From Acidimicrobiales bacterium (GTDB taxonomy: Bacteria; Actinomycetota; Acidimicrobiia; Acidimicrobiales; Aldehydirespiratoraceae): a stretch of DNA of 64,000 nucleotides. Below are positions 50,441 to 58,978 of the stretch, one piece after another. The stretch covers positions 3,614,263 to 3,678,262 of the forward strand of contig JAWPML010000001.1 of NCBI GenBank assembly GCA_033344915.1, given 5' to 3'. Positions within the stretch are counted from its first letter, which is position 1. Every line of letters starts with the position of its first letter. The position numbers were made by a program, and so were the translations under genes. The notes under the pieces are model-generated. The model had not been told where the DNA came from, ran no database searches, and saw nothing but the letters and a program-made list of their open reading frames with translations.

Positions 50441-52759
50441 ATGTCCACTCTGCGTGGCGATGGGAGACCGGGCGTGCGAAGGAGACTGACGGCGCTGGTC
50501 GTGGCTCTCGCCGTGGGCACCACCGGCCTCGCCGCGGCGGCGTCCGCCGCCGAGCCCCCGCCGGCGGTCGAGGTCGACGGGGTCGCCCCGGCGCCCCTGT
50601 TCACGACCGACGACGCGCACGTCATCACGCTGTTCGGCCGGAATCTGGCCGAGGTCACCGCGGCGCGGGTGGACGGTATGTCCCTCTGGGGGGCGATGGA
50701 CGGCGACGACCTCCGGGTGTTGGTTCCGGCTCGACCCTCGCCCGGGCCCGTCGCGCTGGAGCTCGACCATCCCGGCGGCCTCGAGACCGTGACACTCGAC
50801 TATGTGGTCGATCCGGCGACGCTCGTCCCCGGGGCGCCCTCCGGGGTCGAGGCGGTCGCCGGTGACGGCGAGGCGATGGTGTTCTGGGACCCACCCACGC
50901 CCAACGGCGGACCGCCCGTCGCGACCTACACCGTCACGGCCAGCCCGGGCGGCGCGTCGTGTCAGTCGATCGATCCGATGTGCACCGTGAGCGGGCTCGA
51001 CAACTGGACGCGCTACCGCTTCCGGGTCCGGGCGACCAACGCCGCCGGGCAGGGTCCGATCTCCGACTTCAGTGACTGGGTCACGCCCGAGGGCCTGCCG
51101 GCGATACCCGGCGATGTCGAGATCGCCGAGGGCTTCCTGACGTTCACCGGCGACACGAACGACGACTCGATCGAGGAATATGTCGTGGAGTACCGCGAAC
51201 TCGAGACCGCGGCGGACTTCGTCGATCCCCTGTCGGCCCAGTCGACGCACGGGCCCCTCCTGCCGGCGATCGTGAACGGTGACGCCGTCGCCATCGGCGA
51301 TCACCGCTACACGACCAAGACGTTCGGCGTCGACAACGACCGGCTGCAGTTCGAGTGCGGCGGCGTCCTGATCGATCCGGCGTGGATGCTGACGGCCGCC
51401 CACTGCACCGAGTACCAGCCGACCGGCACCTACTACCGCGACGTCGACTATCTGTCCGTCGTCTACGGCGCGACCGACTGGACCGTCGGGTCCGGCGACG
51501 ACGACCACGTGCGGTTCAGCGACGCGATCTTCCGGCACCCCGACTACAACCGGAACTCCTACGAGAACGACATCGCCCTGGTGCGCCTCGAGGAGCCGGT
51601 CAACGAGCAACTCGCCGACACGATCCCGCTGTGGGACGTGGGCACCGGCCCACCGGACGGATCGCCGGCCTACGTGACCGGCTGGGGCGCGACGCGGACG
51701 GCGGGCTCGACGGTCGAGGAGCTGCGCGGCGCCGAGGTCGAGATCGACGACGACTGTGCGTTCTGGTCGGACTTCGGCGACTGGCGCGATGACGTCTACC
51801 TGTGCGCCTCCGCGGCGCCCACCGCGTTCTGCCAGGGCGACAGCGGCGGCCCGCTCGTCGTGAACCACGAGGGTGTCGTCACGCTCGCCGGCCTCGTCTC
51901 GTTCAACAGCACGGCCGGGTGTGCCCAGGGCCCGGACATCGCCGACGTGTACACCCGGGTGTCGATGTACATCGACTGGATCGAGAGTCGCACCGGGCCG
52001 CTGTGGAACACCTTCACCGTCGACCCTGCCGACCTGGGTGATCCCGTCGAACTGGAGGATCTCCGCCGCATGGCCACCTACGCCGTGCGGGTGCGGGCGG
52101 TCAATCCGGCCGGCGAAAGCGCGGTGGCCCAGACGACGTTCGATGTGGACTGGGCGCTGATCCTCGGCCCCGAGCAGATCGGTGTCGATTGCACCGAGAC
52201 GCAGATGCATCCGCTGCTCGATGTGCCGTTCGACTCGTTTGCGTTCGATTCCGTCGGCTGCATCTACCAGCTCGGCGTGACCACCGGGACCTCGCCCACC
52301 ACCTACTCCCCGGACGCCACGGTGATCCGCGGGCACATGGCGCTCTTCCTGAGCCGCTTCTACAAGACGGTCACCGGCCAGCCGTGTGTGGGTGCGCATC
52401 CGTTCGACGACGTGTCGCTCACCTCCGACATCGGCAAGGCGGTCGGCTGCATCTACTCGCTCGGGGTCACCGAGGGGACGGGGCCAAGCACGTTCTCGCC
52501 GGATCAGTACGTGACCCGCGAGGAGATGGCTGCGTTCATCGCCCGGCTCTACCGGATCATCACCGGCGACGAGTGCGGATCGGCGCCGGGGTTCCCCGAC
52601 GTGGTGCGCTGGTCGTTCGCCTACCGCGACATCGGCTGCCTCGTGGACCTGGCGATCACGGAGGGCACGTCACCGACGACGTACTCGCCGAAGGACCCGG
52701 TGACCCGCGCCCAGATGGCCGCCTTCCTCGAGCGTCTCTATCTCGCCCTGACGACCTGA
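50441..52759 (+). CDS. Secreted trypsin-like protease with IPT, fibronectin-III and three SLH domains
   Basis: 772 residues from ATG 50441 (a GTG at 50435 is also in frame). Signal peptide, IPT/TIG domain (about 40-115), FN3 domain (130-210), a second FN3 domain beginning at 220 that is interrupted by a trypsin domain (about 276-515) and resumes to about 565. The triad is His in LTAAHCTEY, Asp in NDIALVRLEE and Ser in CQGDSGGPLV. Three SLH-type repeats from about 590 (FDSVGCIYQLGVTTGTSPTTY and similar) anchor it to the wall. Probably extracellular and surface-bound. Confidence 0.9.
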   Translation: MSTLRGDGRPGVRRRLTALVVALAVGTTGLAAAASAAEPPPAVEVDGVAPAPLFTTDDAHVITLFGRNLAEVTAARVDGMSLWGAMDGDDLRVLVPARPSPGPVALELDHPGGLETVTLDYVVDPATLVPGAPSGVEAVAGDGEAMVFWDPPTPNGGPPVATYTVTASPGGASCQSIDPMCTVSGLDNWTRYRFRVRATNAAGQGPISDFSDWVTPEGLPAIPGDVEIAEGFLTFTGDTNDDSIEEYVVEYRELETAADFVDPLSAQSTHGPLLPAIVNGDAVAIGDHRYTTKTFGVDNDRLQFECGGVLIDPAWMLTAAHCTEYQPTGTYYRDVDYLSVVYGATDWTVGSGDDDHVRFSDAIFRHPDYNRNSYENDIALVRLEEPVNEQLADTIPLWDVGTGPPDGSPAYVTGWGATRTAGSTVEELRGAEVEIDDDCAFWSDFGDWRDDVYLCASAAPTAFCQGDSGGPLVVNHEGVVTLAGLVSFNSTAGCAQGPDIADVYTRVSMYIDWIESRTGPLWNTFTVDPADLGDPVELEDLRRMATYAVRVRAVNPAGESAVAQTTFDVDWALILGPEQIGVDCTETQMHPLLDVPFDSFAFDSVGCIYQLGVTTGTSPTTYSPDATVIRGHMALFLSRFYKTVTGQPCVGAHPFDDVSLTSDIGKAVGCIYSLGVTEGTGPSTFSPDQYVTREEMAAFIARLYRIITGDECGSAPGFPDVVRWSFAYRDIGCLVDLAITEGTSPTTYSPKDPVTRAQMAAFLERLYLALTT

Positions 52760-52774
52760 GGTCGGCGGCCTCGA

Positions 52775-53383
52775 TCAGTCGACCGGATCGATGGCGGCCG
52801 CGACGACGCTGAGCACGTCGACGCCGCGGTGCAGGATCTCGTCCGTGCCGAACTGCACGGCGGCGAGCAGCATCGAGACGAAGATGTTGACGATGCCGCC
52901 GCCGATCGGTTCGGGGTCGATGTCGGCGCGGATCAGTCCGGCCTCCTGATCGGCGCGGATGCGGGCGACGACGGCGAGGCGGAGGTCCTCCATCGCGGGG
53001 AGATCGACGACCCGGTCGGCCACGTCGGGTTCCTTCCCGGCGAGGATCCGGTGGGCGAGGGGGTGGTGGTCGAGCGCTTCGAGGAGCGTGAGGATCAGCG
53101 TGGTCCGCCAGGCGTCATCGCCGGGCGTTTCGAGAACCGACGAGACGCCGCAGTGGATGAGGTCGGCGACATCGGCGTCGAGCGCAGCGAGGAACAGGGC
53201 CTTCTTGTTGTCGAAGTAGGCGTAGGCGAGCGTGCCGCTCACGTCGGCATCACGGGCGATGTCGGCCACCGAGGTCGCCCGGAAGCCGTCACGGCCGAAC
53301 CGGTCCACGGCGATGCGCAGGATCTCGGCGCGGGTCTGGGCGCCCTTCTCGGTGAGTTCGGTCGGAGTCTCGGCGGCAACCAC
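52775..53383 (-). CDS. TetR-family regulator
   Basis: 202 residues from GTG 53383. Helix-turn-helix: VADIARDADVSGTLAYAYFDNK. The C-terminal domain is the common ligand-binding one, with no specific subfamily seen. It is divergent from the metal-dependent hydrolase gene at 53445 with 61 bp between. A weak inverted repeat TTGAG...CTCAA at about 53402-53427 may be its site. Confidence 0.88.
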   Translation of the reverse strand: MVAAETPTELTEKGAQTRAEILRIAVDRFGRDGFRATSVADIARDADVSGTLAYAYFDNKKALFLAALDADVADLIHCGVSSVLETPGDDAWRTTLILTLLEALDHHPLAHRILAGKEPDVADRVVDLPAMEDLRLAVVARIRADQEAGLIRADIDPEPIGGGIVNIFVSMLLAAVQFGTDEILHRGVDVLSVVAAAIDPVD

Positions 53384-53444
53384 GTGACGAGTGTAACAGA
53401 CTTGAGGGATTGACCAATATTCTCAATTCCGCTACTTTGAAGGA

Positions 53445-54314
53445 ATGCCCTCCACGGAATCCCCCAGTCGGACCATCGTCACGCGCCGCATCTCCTTCGA
53501 GGAGACGGTGCAGAGCCTGCCGAAGCACTTCGCGGAGGACGGCGATCTGATCGGCAGCCATCTCGTCGCCGTGCTCTCCTCGGTGTTCCCCGACGGCGAG
53601 GACTACTTCGTGCGCTCGGTGCGCCACTTCCGCGACGAGATCACCGATCCGGAGCTGAAGCGCCAGGTCGCGGGCTTCATCGGCCAGGAGGCGGTCCACG
53701 GTCGCGAACACCGCATGCTCAACGAGCGTCTCGATGAGCTCGGCTACCCGGCGAAGCGCATCGAACGCTTCGTTCGCTGGGGGCTGGGATTCCGCGAGCG
53801 GGTGTCGTCGCCCAAGGCCAACCTCGCCACGACCGCCGCTCTGGAGCACTACACCGCGACGCTCGCCGAGGTCCTCATGCGCGAGGAGGTCACCCGTCGT
53901 GCCCTCGGCGCGCCGGAGATGCAGGACGTCTTCCTCTGGCACGCGCTCGAGGAGTGCGAGCACAAGGCCGTCGCCTTCGACGTGTACAAGGCCGTCGGCG
54001 GCACCGAGCGCATGCGCCGGGTCGTGATGAACATGATCACGTTCCAGTTCATCTTCGGGATCGGCACCCAGACGATCTTCTCGGTGCTGCGCGACCGCGA
54101 GACCTACCGGCGGGGCCGACTGCGCACGAGCATCCGCCGTCTCCGGGAGAACCCGTTGTTCACCCGCGACGTGTGGCGGCGACTGCGGGACTACAACCGG
54201 CCCGATTTCCACCCGGACGACCACGAGACCGACGAACTCCTCGAGGAGTGGCGCACCGCCCTGTTCGGCGAGCACGGTCGGCTGAACCACATGGTCGCGG
54301 GCGCGGCCGCCTGA
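53445..54314 (+). CDS. Predicted metal-dependent hydrolase (PF10118, COG3687)
   Basis: 289 residues, helical, ferritin-like. Iron-type ligands are visible in GFIGQEAVHGREHRMLN near residue 80 and FLWHALEECEHKAVAFDVY near residue 165, an ExxH...ExxH pattern. Function unproven; it is often next to TetR regulators in Actinobacteria, as here. Confidence 0.85.
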   Translation: MPSTESPSRTIVTRRISFEETVQSLPKHFAEDGDLIGSHLVAVLSSVFPDGEDYFVRSVRHFRDEITDPELKRQVAGFIGQEAVHGREHRMLNERLDELGYPAKRIERFVRWGLGFRERVSSPKANLATTAALEHYTATLAEVLMREEVTRRALGAPEMQDVFLWHALEECEHKAVAFDVYKAVGGTERMRRVVMNMITFQFIFGIGTQTIFSVLRDRETYRRGRLRTSIRRLRENPLFTRDVWRRLRDYNRPDFHPDDHETDELLEEWRTALFGEHGRLNHMVAGAAA

Positions 54315-54349
54315 GCCGCGACGGCCCGCGGCCGGGTACCGTCCCGGCC

Positions 54350-54727
54350 ATGTCCGAGCCCTGCCCCTGCGGGGGCGCGTCGTTCGACGACTGTTGTGGA
54401 CCGATCCTCGCCGGGTCGCCGGCCGCCACCGCCGAGCAGCTGATGCGGTCCCGCTTCACGGCCTTCGCCCGTGGCGACGCGGCGCACCTCGCCGCAACCT
54501 GGGCGACGCACCGGCAGCCGACGACGATTCGGCTCGATCCGGACCGTCGGTGGACGGCGCTCGAGATCGTGGACACCGCGGGGGGCCGGCAGCTGGACAC
54601 GACGGGCGTCGTCGAGTTCCGCGCGTCCTACGTCGGCGGCGACGGGCCCGGGGTCGTCGCCGAGCGGTCCCGGTTCGCCCGGGAGGCCGGACGGTGGGTC
54701 TACGTGGACGCGGTCAGCCGTTCCTGA
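54350..54727 (+). CDS. YchJ-like protein with SEC-C zinc motif
   Basis: 125 residues. N-terminal CPCGGASFDDCCGPILAG (SEC-C-like zinc motif), AEQLMRSRFTAFARGDAAHLAATW, and the C-terminal NTF2-like half. UPF0225/YchJ type. Function unknown. Confidence 0.85.
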   Translation: MSEPCPCGGASFDDCCGPILAGSPAATAEQLMRSRFTAFARGDAAHLAATWATHRQPTTIRLDPDRRWTALEIVDTAGGRQLDTTGVVEFRASYVGGDGPGVVAERSRFAREAGRWVYVDAVSRS

Positions 54728-54766
54728 GGCCTGCGATCCGCTGGCACGCCGTGGGATGCTCGCGGG

Positions 54767-55243
54767 ATGGACGAACTCACCGACACCGCGCCCGCCTTCG
54801 TCGAGATGGCCCACCGGATCGTGTGGTGCACGGTCGCCACCGTCGATCCGGCCGGCGGCGTGCGGACCCGCATCCTCCATCCGATCTGGGAGTGGGACGG
54901 TGAGCAGCTCACCGGCTGGATCGCCACCGCGCCGACACCGATCAAGGTCCGTGGCATCGACGCCGACCCGCACGTGTCGCTCACCTACTGGGAGCCGGCG
55001 CAGGACACGTGCACGGCCGACTGCCGGGTCTCGTGGATCGACGACCGCGAGCGTGAGACCTTGTGGGCCCGCTTCGCCGATGGTCCCGAACCGGTCGGCT
55101 ACGACCCTGCGATCATCCCGCCGTGGGCCGACGGTCCGTCGTCGCCCGCGTTCTCCGGCTGGCGACTCGAGCCGTACCGCCTTCGGGTGATGCCCGGCTC
55201 GGCGATGCTCGACGGTCAGGGCCTGCTGCTCTGGCGCGAGTGA
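54767..55243 (+). CDS. PNPOx-like flavin-binding protein
   Basis: 158 residues. Split barrel fold with VWCTVATVDPAGGVRTRILHP at residues 19-39, PTPIKVRGIDADPHVSLTYWE in the middle and LEPYRLRVMPG at the end. The subfamily may use F420 or FMN. It overlaps the alpha/beta hydrolase gene by one base (TGATG). Confidence 0.82.
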   Translation: MDELTDTAPAFVEMAHRIVWCTVATVDPAGGVRTRILHPIWEWDGEQLTGWIATAPTPIKVRGIDADPHVSLTYWEPAQDTCTADCRVSWIDDRERETLWARFADGPEPVGYDPAIIPPWADGPSSPAFSGWRLEPYRLRVMPGSAMLDGQGLLLWRE

Positions 55244-55980
55244 TGGCCCGTCCCATCGTCCTCGTCCACGGCGCCTGGCACGGACCGTGGTGCTGGGACG
55301 CATGGGCCGCGCGGTTCCGAGCCGAGGGCCATGACGTCGTCACGGTGACCCTCCCGGCCCATGATCGACCGGGCGACCAGCGACGTCTGTGGCACTCGAT
55401 GGGGAGCTACGTCCGTGCGGTCGGCGAGGCAGTCGACGCGGCCGGCCCGGACGCGATCCTGCTCGGCCACTCGATGGGCGGGTTGATCAGCCAACGGGTC
55501 GCCGAGACCCGTCGCCTCGCTGGTGTCGTACTGCTCGCCTCCGTTCCGCGGTTCGGCGTCGGCCCGTTCGTCGGTCGGCTGTCGTTGCGGGCGCCGGGCC
55601 GGGTGGCACGGGTCTTCGGCACCCTCAGCCTGTGGCCGATGGTCGAAACGGAGGAGCTGGTGCGCGAGTCCTTCTATTCCGCCGCCGCGCCGGAGGAGAC
55701 GGTGGCGGGCACGGCCGAGCGGCTCCAGAACGAATCGGTGCCGGCCACCCTCAGCATGACCTTCCGCTGGCCGCGGCCCGGCCGCGTGACATCGCCGGTG
55801 CTCGTCGTCTCGGGTGGGCTCGACACGATCTTCCCCCTGGCGGGTCAGCGCCGGCTCGCGGCCGCCTACGACGCCGAGCATCGCGTGATGGCCGGCTCGG
55901 GCCACAACGTGATGATGGACGTCGAGCGTGACGCCGCGGCGCAACACGTCCTGGACTGGATCGGCCGACTCGGAGGATGA
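55243..55980 (+). CDS. Alpha/beta hydrolase
   Basis: 245 residues. Small alpha/beta hydrolase with oxyanion region VLVHGAWHGPWCWDAWA, nucleophile elbow LLGHSMGGLISQRV near residue 74, and the catalytic His in GSGHNVMMD. Similar to plant methyl-ester hydrolase-like proteins of Actinobacteria. Substrate unknown. ATG at 55243. Confidence 0.88.
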   Translation: MARPIVLVHGAWHGPWCWDAWAARFRAEGHDVVTVTLPAHDRPGDQRRLWHSMGSYVRAVGEAVDAAGPDAILLGHSMGGLISQRVAETRRLAGVVLLASVPRFGVGPFVGRLSLRAPGRVARVFGTLSLWPMVETEELVRESFYSAAAPEETVAGTAERLQNESVPATLSMTFRWPRPGRVTSPVLVVSGGLDTIFPLAGQRRLAAAYDAEHRVMAGSGHNVMMDVERDAAAQHVLDWIGRLGG

Positions 55981-56066
55981 ACGTCGTTCGGGAGGCCCGC
56001 GCTACGTCGCGCCGCGGCTGACCCGGGGGGAGCTCCCTTTTTCATCGCCTGCGTTAGGGTGCGCGG

Positions 56067-57734
56067 GTGCGAGTTCGCCACGTCATTCCCACGGTCGGGC
56101 CGTCGGCTCCCGCCGATCTCGTGGCCGCTCAGGAGATGACCCTCCGCTCGGTCGAGCGGGCCGTGCGGTGTGCTGATCCGAGCCTCGATGTGGACGTGCG
56201 GGCCGTGCACTTCCCCGACGAACCCGTCGACGCGCCCTGGCTCACCGACATGCCCATCCTCGACCGTTCGATCCTCGACCTCGGCGAGTTCGTGCGTCCC
56301 CGCCGGCTGCCGCTGCTGCCCGATGTGCTGGCCGGATTCGGTGATCCCGACGACTACGACGTCGCCGTACTCACCAATGTCGACATCGCCGTGCAGCCGC
56401 TGTTCTACGACCTGGTCCAGAGCATCACCGGGGACGGCTACGACGCCTTCTCGATCACTCGCCGGACCGTGCAGCCGGCGTTCGGCGGCAGCTCACTCGC
56501 ACGGTTGGCGGCGACCGAGGGCACCGTCCATCCCGGTCACGACTGTTTCGTGATGTCATCTGCGCTCGTGGCGCGGATGGATCCCGGCGATGCGGCACTC
56601 GGGGTGCGCTGGGTCGGGCGGACGCTGCTGTGGCAGCTCCAGTTGTGTGCGTCGCGGTATCGCACCTTCGGCGATCTCCACGCGACCTTCCACATCGGCG
56701 ACGACCGGGTGTGGGTCGACCCGGACCTGGCCGACTACGACCGCTACAACATTGCGGTGGCGCGTCGGCTCGTGGAGCGGCTGCTCGAGGAGCACGGCCG
56801 TGCCCGGGTCTCGCGGTTGGTGAGCGTCGCGCCGTTCCTCGATGCGATCGACGACGGTGGCGAGGTCGTCACCCGGCCGGCACGAGAGACCACCTTCCCC
56901 GTCGGCGCCCGGCCGCCCGCCGGGGGAGCCCAGCGCCTCATCTTCTCCGCCAACGCCGGTCGGTCGGGGTCCGAGTATCTTGCGGAGCTGCTCGGCTCGT
57001 CGCCCACTGCGGACGGCGGCCACGAACGCGAACCGACGATGACGGGTCCCTGGTGGCGCCGAACCCTCTACGAGGACCCCCGCCTTTCCTACGCGGACCG
57101 GCGGGTGAAGACGGACATCATCCGGGGCGAGCTGGACACGATGCTGCCCGGCCGGGCCTACGTCGACACGTCGCACATGTTCGTGAAGACCTTCGCCGAC
57201 GTGGTGTTCGACGACTTTCCCCACGACCTCATCTCGGTGGTCGTCCTCCGTCGTGATCCTCTGGAGGTCGCCCGGAGCTACTTCGAGCTCGACTTCTGCG
57301 GCATCCGTTCGCGGCCGTGGATCGACTGGTTCGGCGTGCCGACCGCGCCGTTCGCGGCGTTTCGCGCCGAACCCGAGGAGATCACCGACCAGTTCGATCT
57401 CATCTTCAGCGCCCTGGTGGACTTCGAGATGCGGACGGCCGCGTTGCGGGCGGTCACCCCGGCCGTGCGGTGGGTCGACGCGAAACTCGACGAGATCACG
57501 ACGGTCGATGGTGCCGGCGAGCTCTTCGATGCCCTCGGCCTCCGTCCGCCCGCGGATCTGGAGGCGGCGGTGAGCCGGCGGGTCAACGTCCGGAGCCGGC
57601 GAAAATCGGAGCTCGAGCAGCCCGTCGACCTCGGCTATGTGAGCGACCGGGCGGAGGACTTCTTCAACCGGTTCGACCATCGCGAGGAGGTCCAGCTGTT
57701 CCGGCGGCTCCACTGGACGGCGGTGGCGGCGTGA
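56067..57734 (+). CDS. Two-domain protein: GT-A-like N-terminus plus sulfotransferase C-terminus
   Basis: 555 residues from the GTG at 56067. Residues 1-230: an N-terminal domain resembling nucleotide-sugar transferases (HVIPTVGPSAPADLVAAQEM; VAVLTNVDIAVQPLFYDLV, an NxD-like motif in place of DxD). Residues 285-555: a PAPS-dependent sulfotransferase with the 5'-phosphosulfate loop FSANAGRSGSEYLAELL (about 291) and 3'-phosphate site VVVLRRDPLEVARSYFEL (about 390). The combination of the two folds suggests one protein adding a sugar and sulfate, or binding a glycan while sulfating it. It begins the cluster and overlaps the next gene by 4 bp. Confidence 0.75.
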   Translation: MRVRHVIPTVGPSAPADLVAAQEMTLRSVERAVRCADPSLDVDVRAVHFPDEPVDAPWLTDMPILDRSILDLGEFVRPRRLPLLPDVLAGFGDPDDYDVAVLTNVDIAVQPLFYDLVQSITGDGYDAFSITRRTVQPAFGGSSLARLAATEGTVHPGHDCFVMSSALVARMDPGDAALGVRWVGRTLLWQLQLCASRYRTFGDLHATFHIGDDRVWVDPDLADYDRYNIAVARRLVERLLEEHGRARVSRLVSVAPFLDAIDDGGEVVTRPARETTFPVGARPPAGGAQRLIFSANAGRSGSEYLAELLGSSPTADGGHEREPTMTGPWWRRTLYEDPRLSYADRRVKTDIIRGELDTMLPGRAYVDTSHMFVKTFADVVFDDFPHDLISVVVLRRDPLEVARSYFELDFCGIRSRPWIDWFGVPTAPFAAFRAEPEEITDQFDLIFSALVDFEMRTAALRAVTPAVRWVDAKLDEITTVDGAGELFDALGLRPPADLEAAVSRRVNVRSRRKSELEQPVDLGYVSDRAEDFFNRFDHREEVQLFRRLHWTAVAA

Positions 57735-58441
57735 AACCGATCTGGTTCGTGTATCACGTCCCCAAGACCGGGGGGCAGTCGATCCGCGACCACCTGGCGT
57801 CCGAGTTGACGCACGAGGTCGACTATCTGCACCTCGGCAAATGGGACCGCCCCGAGCCACTGACGATCGACGACCTCGCCGCGATGTCCGACGCGGAGCG
57901 GGCCGAGCTGCGAGCGATCAGCGGTCATCCCGTCGAGCGACCCATGGCGCAGTTCTTTCCCGGCCGGCCGTTGCGGGAGGTCGTGATCCTGCGCGAGCCC
58001 GCCGCCCGGCTGGTGTCGCTCTACAACTTCAACATGACCATGTGGGCGCAGCGGGGCAAGGCCGTGATCGGATTCGAGGAGTTTCTCGACACCCTCCCGC
58101 CGAACCAGATGACGGCGAAGCTCACGGGGTGTTTCGGGTTCGAGCGGCTCCGCTTCCGTCTCGACGATCTCCTCTACGAGCTCAGTCAGCTCTGGCTCGT
58201 CGGACGGACCGAGAACCTCGACGCGCTTCTGCCCCTGTTGTTCGCCGGGATGGAGGTCAGCACCGAGCTCGCCGGACGGTCGAACGTGACCGGTGTCCAC
58301 ATCGAGAAGCGGCTCGAACTCACCCCGGACCTGGCCGCCGATCTCCGAGCCCGCAACCCGACCGACGTGAAGCTCTACGCGGCCGTCGAGCGGCTCGAAC
58401 GCGCCTGCATCGCCCGGCTCCGCGGGGCTGGGCCGCCCTGA
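57731..58441 (+). CDS. Sulfotransferase (Sulfotransfer_2 type)
   Basis: 236 residues from the GTG at 57731. 5'-phosphosulfate loop FVYHVPKTGGQSIRDHL near the N-terminus and 3'-phosphate site REVVILREPAARLVSLYNF at about residue 80. The arrangement is close to carbohydrate 2-O and heparan-type sulfotransferases (Sulfotransfer_2, PF03567). It transfers sulfate from PAPS to a sugar hydroxyl, probably at the membrane or in the cytoplasm; no signal peptide. Overlaps the upstream gene (GTGA). Confidence 0.82.
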   Translation: MKPIWFVYHVPKTGGQSIRDHLASELTHEVDYLHLGKWDRPEPLTIDDLAAMSDAERAELRAISGHPVERPMAQFFPGRPLREVVILREPAARLVSLYNFNMTMWAQRGKAVIGFEEFLDTLPPNQMTAKLTGCFGFERLRFRLDDLLYELSQLWLVGRTENLDALLPLLFAGMEVSTELAGRSNVTGVHIEKRLELTPDLAADLRARNPTDVKLYAAVERLERACIARLRGAGPP

Positions 58442-58502
58442 CGCTCCTGCGCTAGATTCCCGCCGAGCCCGGTACGTCGATCGCCCGAGGGCACGAGACC
58501 CC

Positions 58503-58961
58503 ATGACTTCCCACATCGACCGCATGCGGACCCGAAATGTTCGCGCGGTCCTCCAGATCGGCGCGGCTGCTGGTGTCGTCGCCGCAGTCGGGCTCGCGTT
58601 CGTGGATGACGACCTGGCCCGGGCCGGCGCCGTCGCGCTGCTCGGCGGCGTGATTCTCGTCGTCCTGAAGGCCTCGATGGTGGCCGCACAGGCCGCGGCG
58701 ACCGTTCGACCCGTGGCGGCCGCACCTCCGGCCGCGTCGCCGACCGAGGTGCGCGAGTTGCGGGCCGAGCACGAGGCGCTGCTCGCCGAACATCGCCAGT
58801 CCCAGGCGGAGATCGTCGAGCTGCGCGACCGACTCGAGACCGTCACCTCGCTGGCCCGCCGGATCGAGCCGTCGGTGGCGGAGAGCGCGACGCTGCGCCA
58901 CGAGATGACCTACCTCCGCGAAACCGTCGAACGCCTGGACCGCACGAACGGCTCGGGCTGA
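58503..58961 (+). CDS. Membrane protein with C-terminal coiled coil
   Basis: 152 residues. Two hydrophobic segments (VLQIGAAAGVVAAVGLAFV and AVALLGGVILVVLKASMVA) are followed by an Ala/Pro linker and a coiled coil (VRELRAEHEALLAEHRQSQA and later helices) extending to the C-terminus. It may tether the sulfotransferases to the membrane. No enzyme motif. It lies 61 bp after one sulfotransferase gene and 17 bp before the next. Confidence 0.7.
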   Translation: MTSHIDRMRTRNVRAVLQIGAAAGVVAAVGLAFVDDDLARAGAVALLGGVILVVLKASMVAAQAAATVRPVAAAPPAASPTEVRELRAEHEALLAEHRQSQAEIVELRDRLETVTSLARRIEPSVAESATLRHEMTYLRETVERLDRTNGSG

Positions 58962-58978
58962 TCGGGCATGTCGACCCC

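Noticed and set aside
53402-53427. TTGAG...CTCAA inverted repeat as a firm TetR operator
   Set aside because: The arms are five bases with a 16-bp spacer; too weak to list as a feature.
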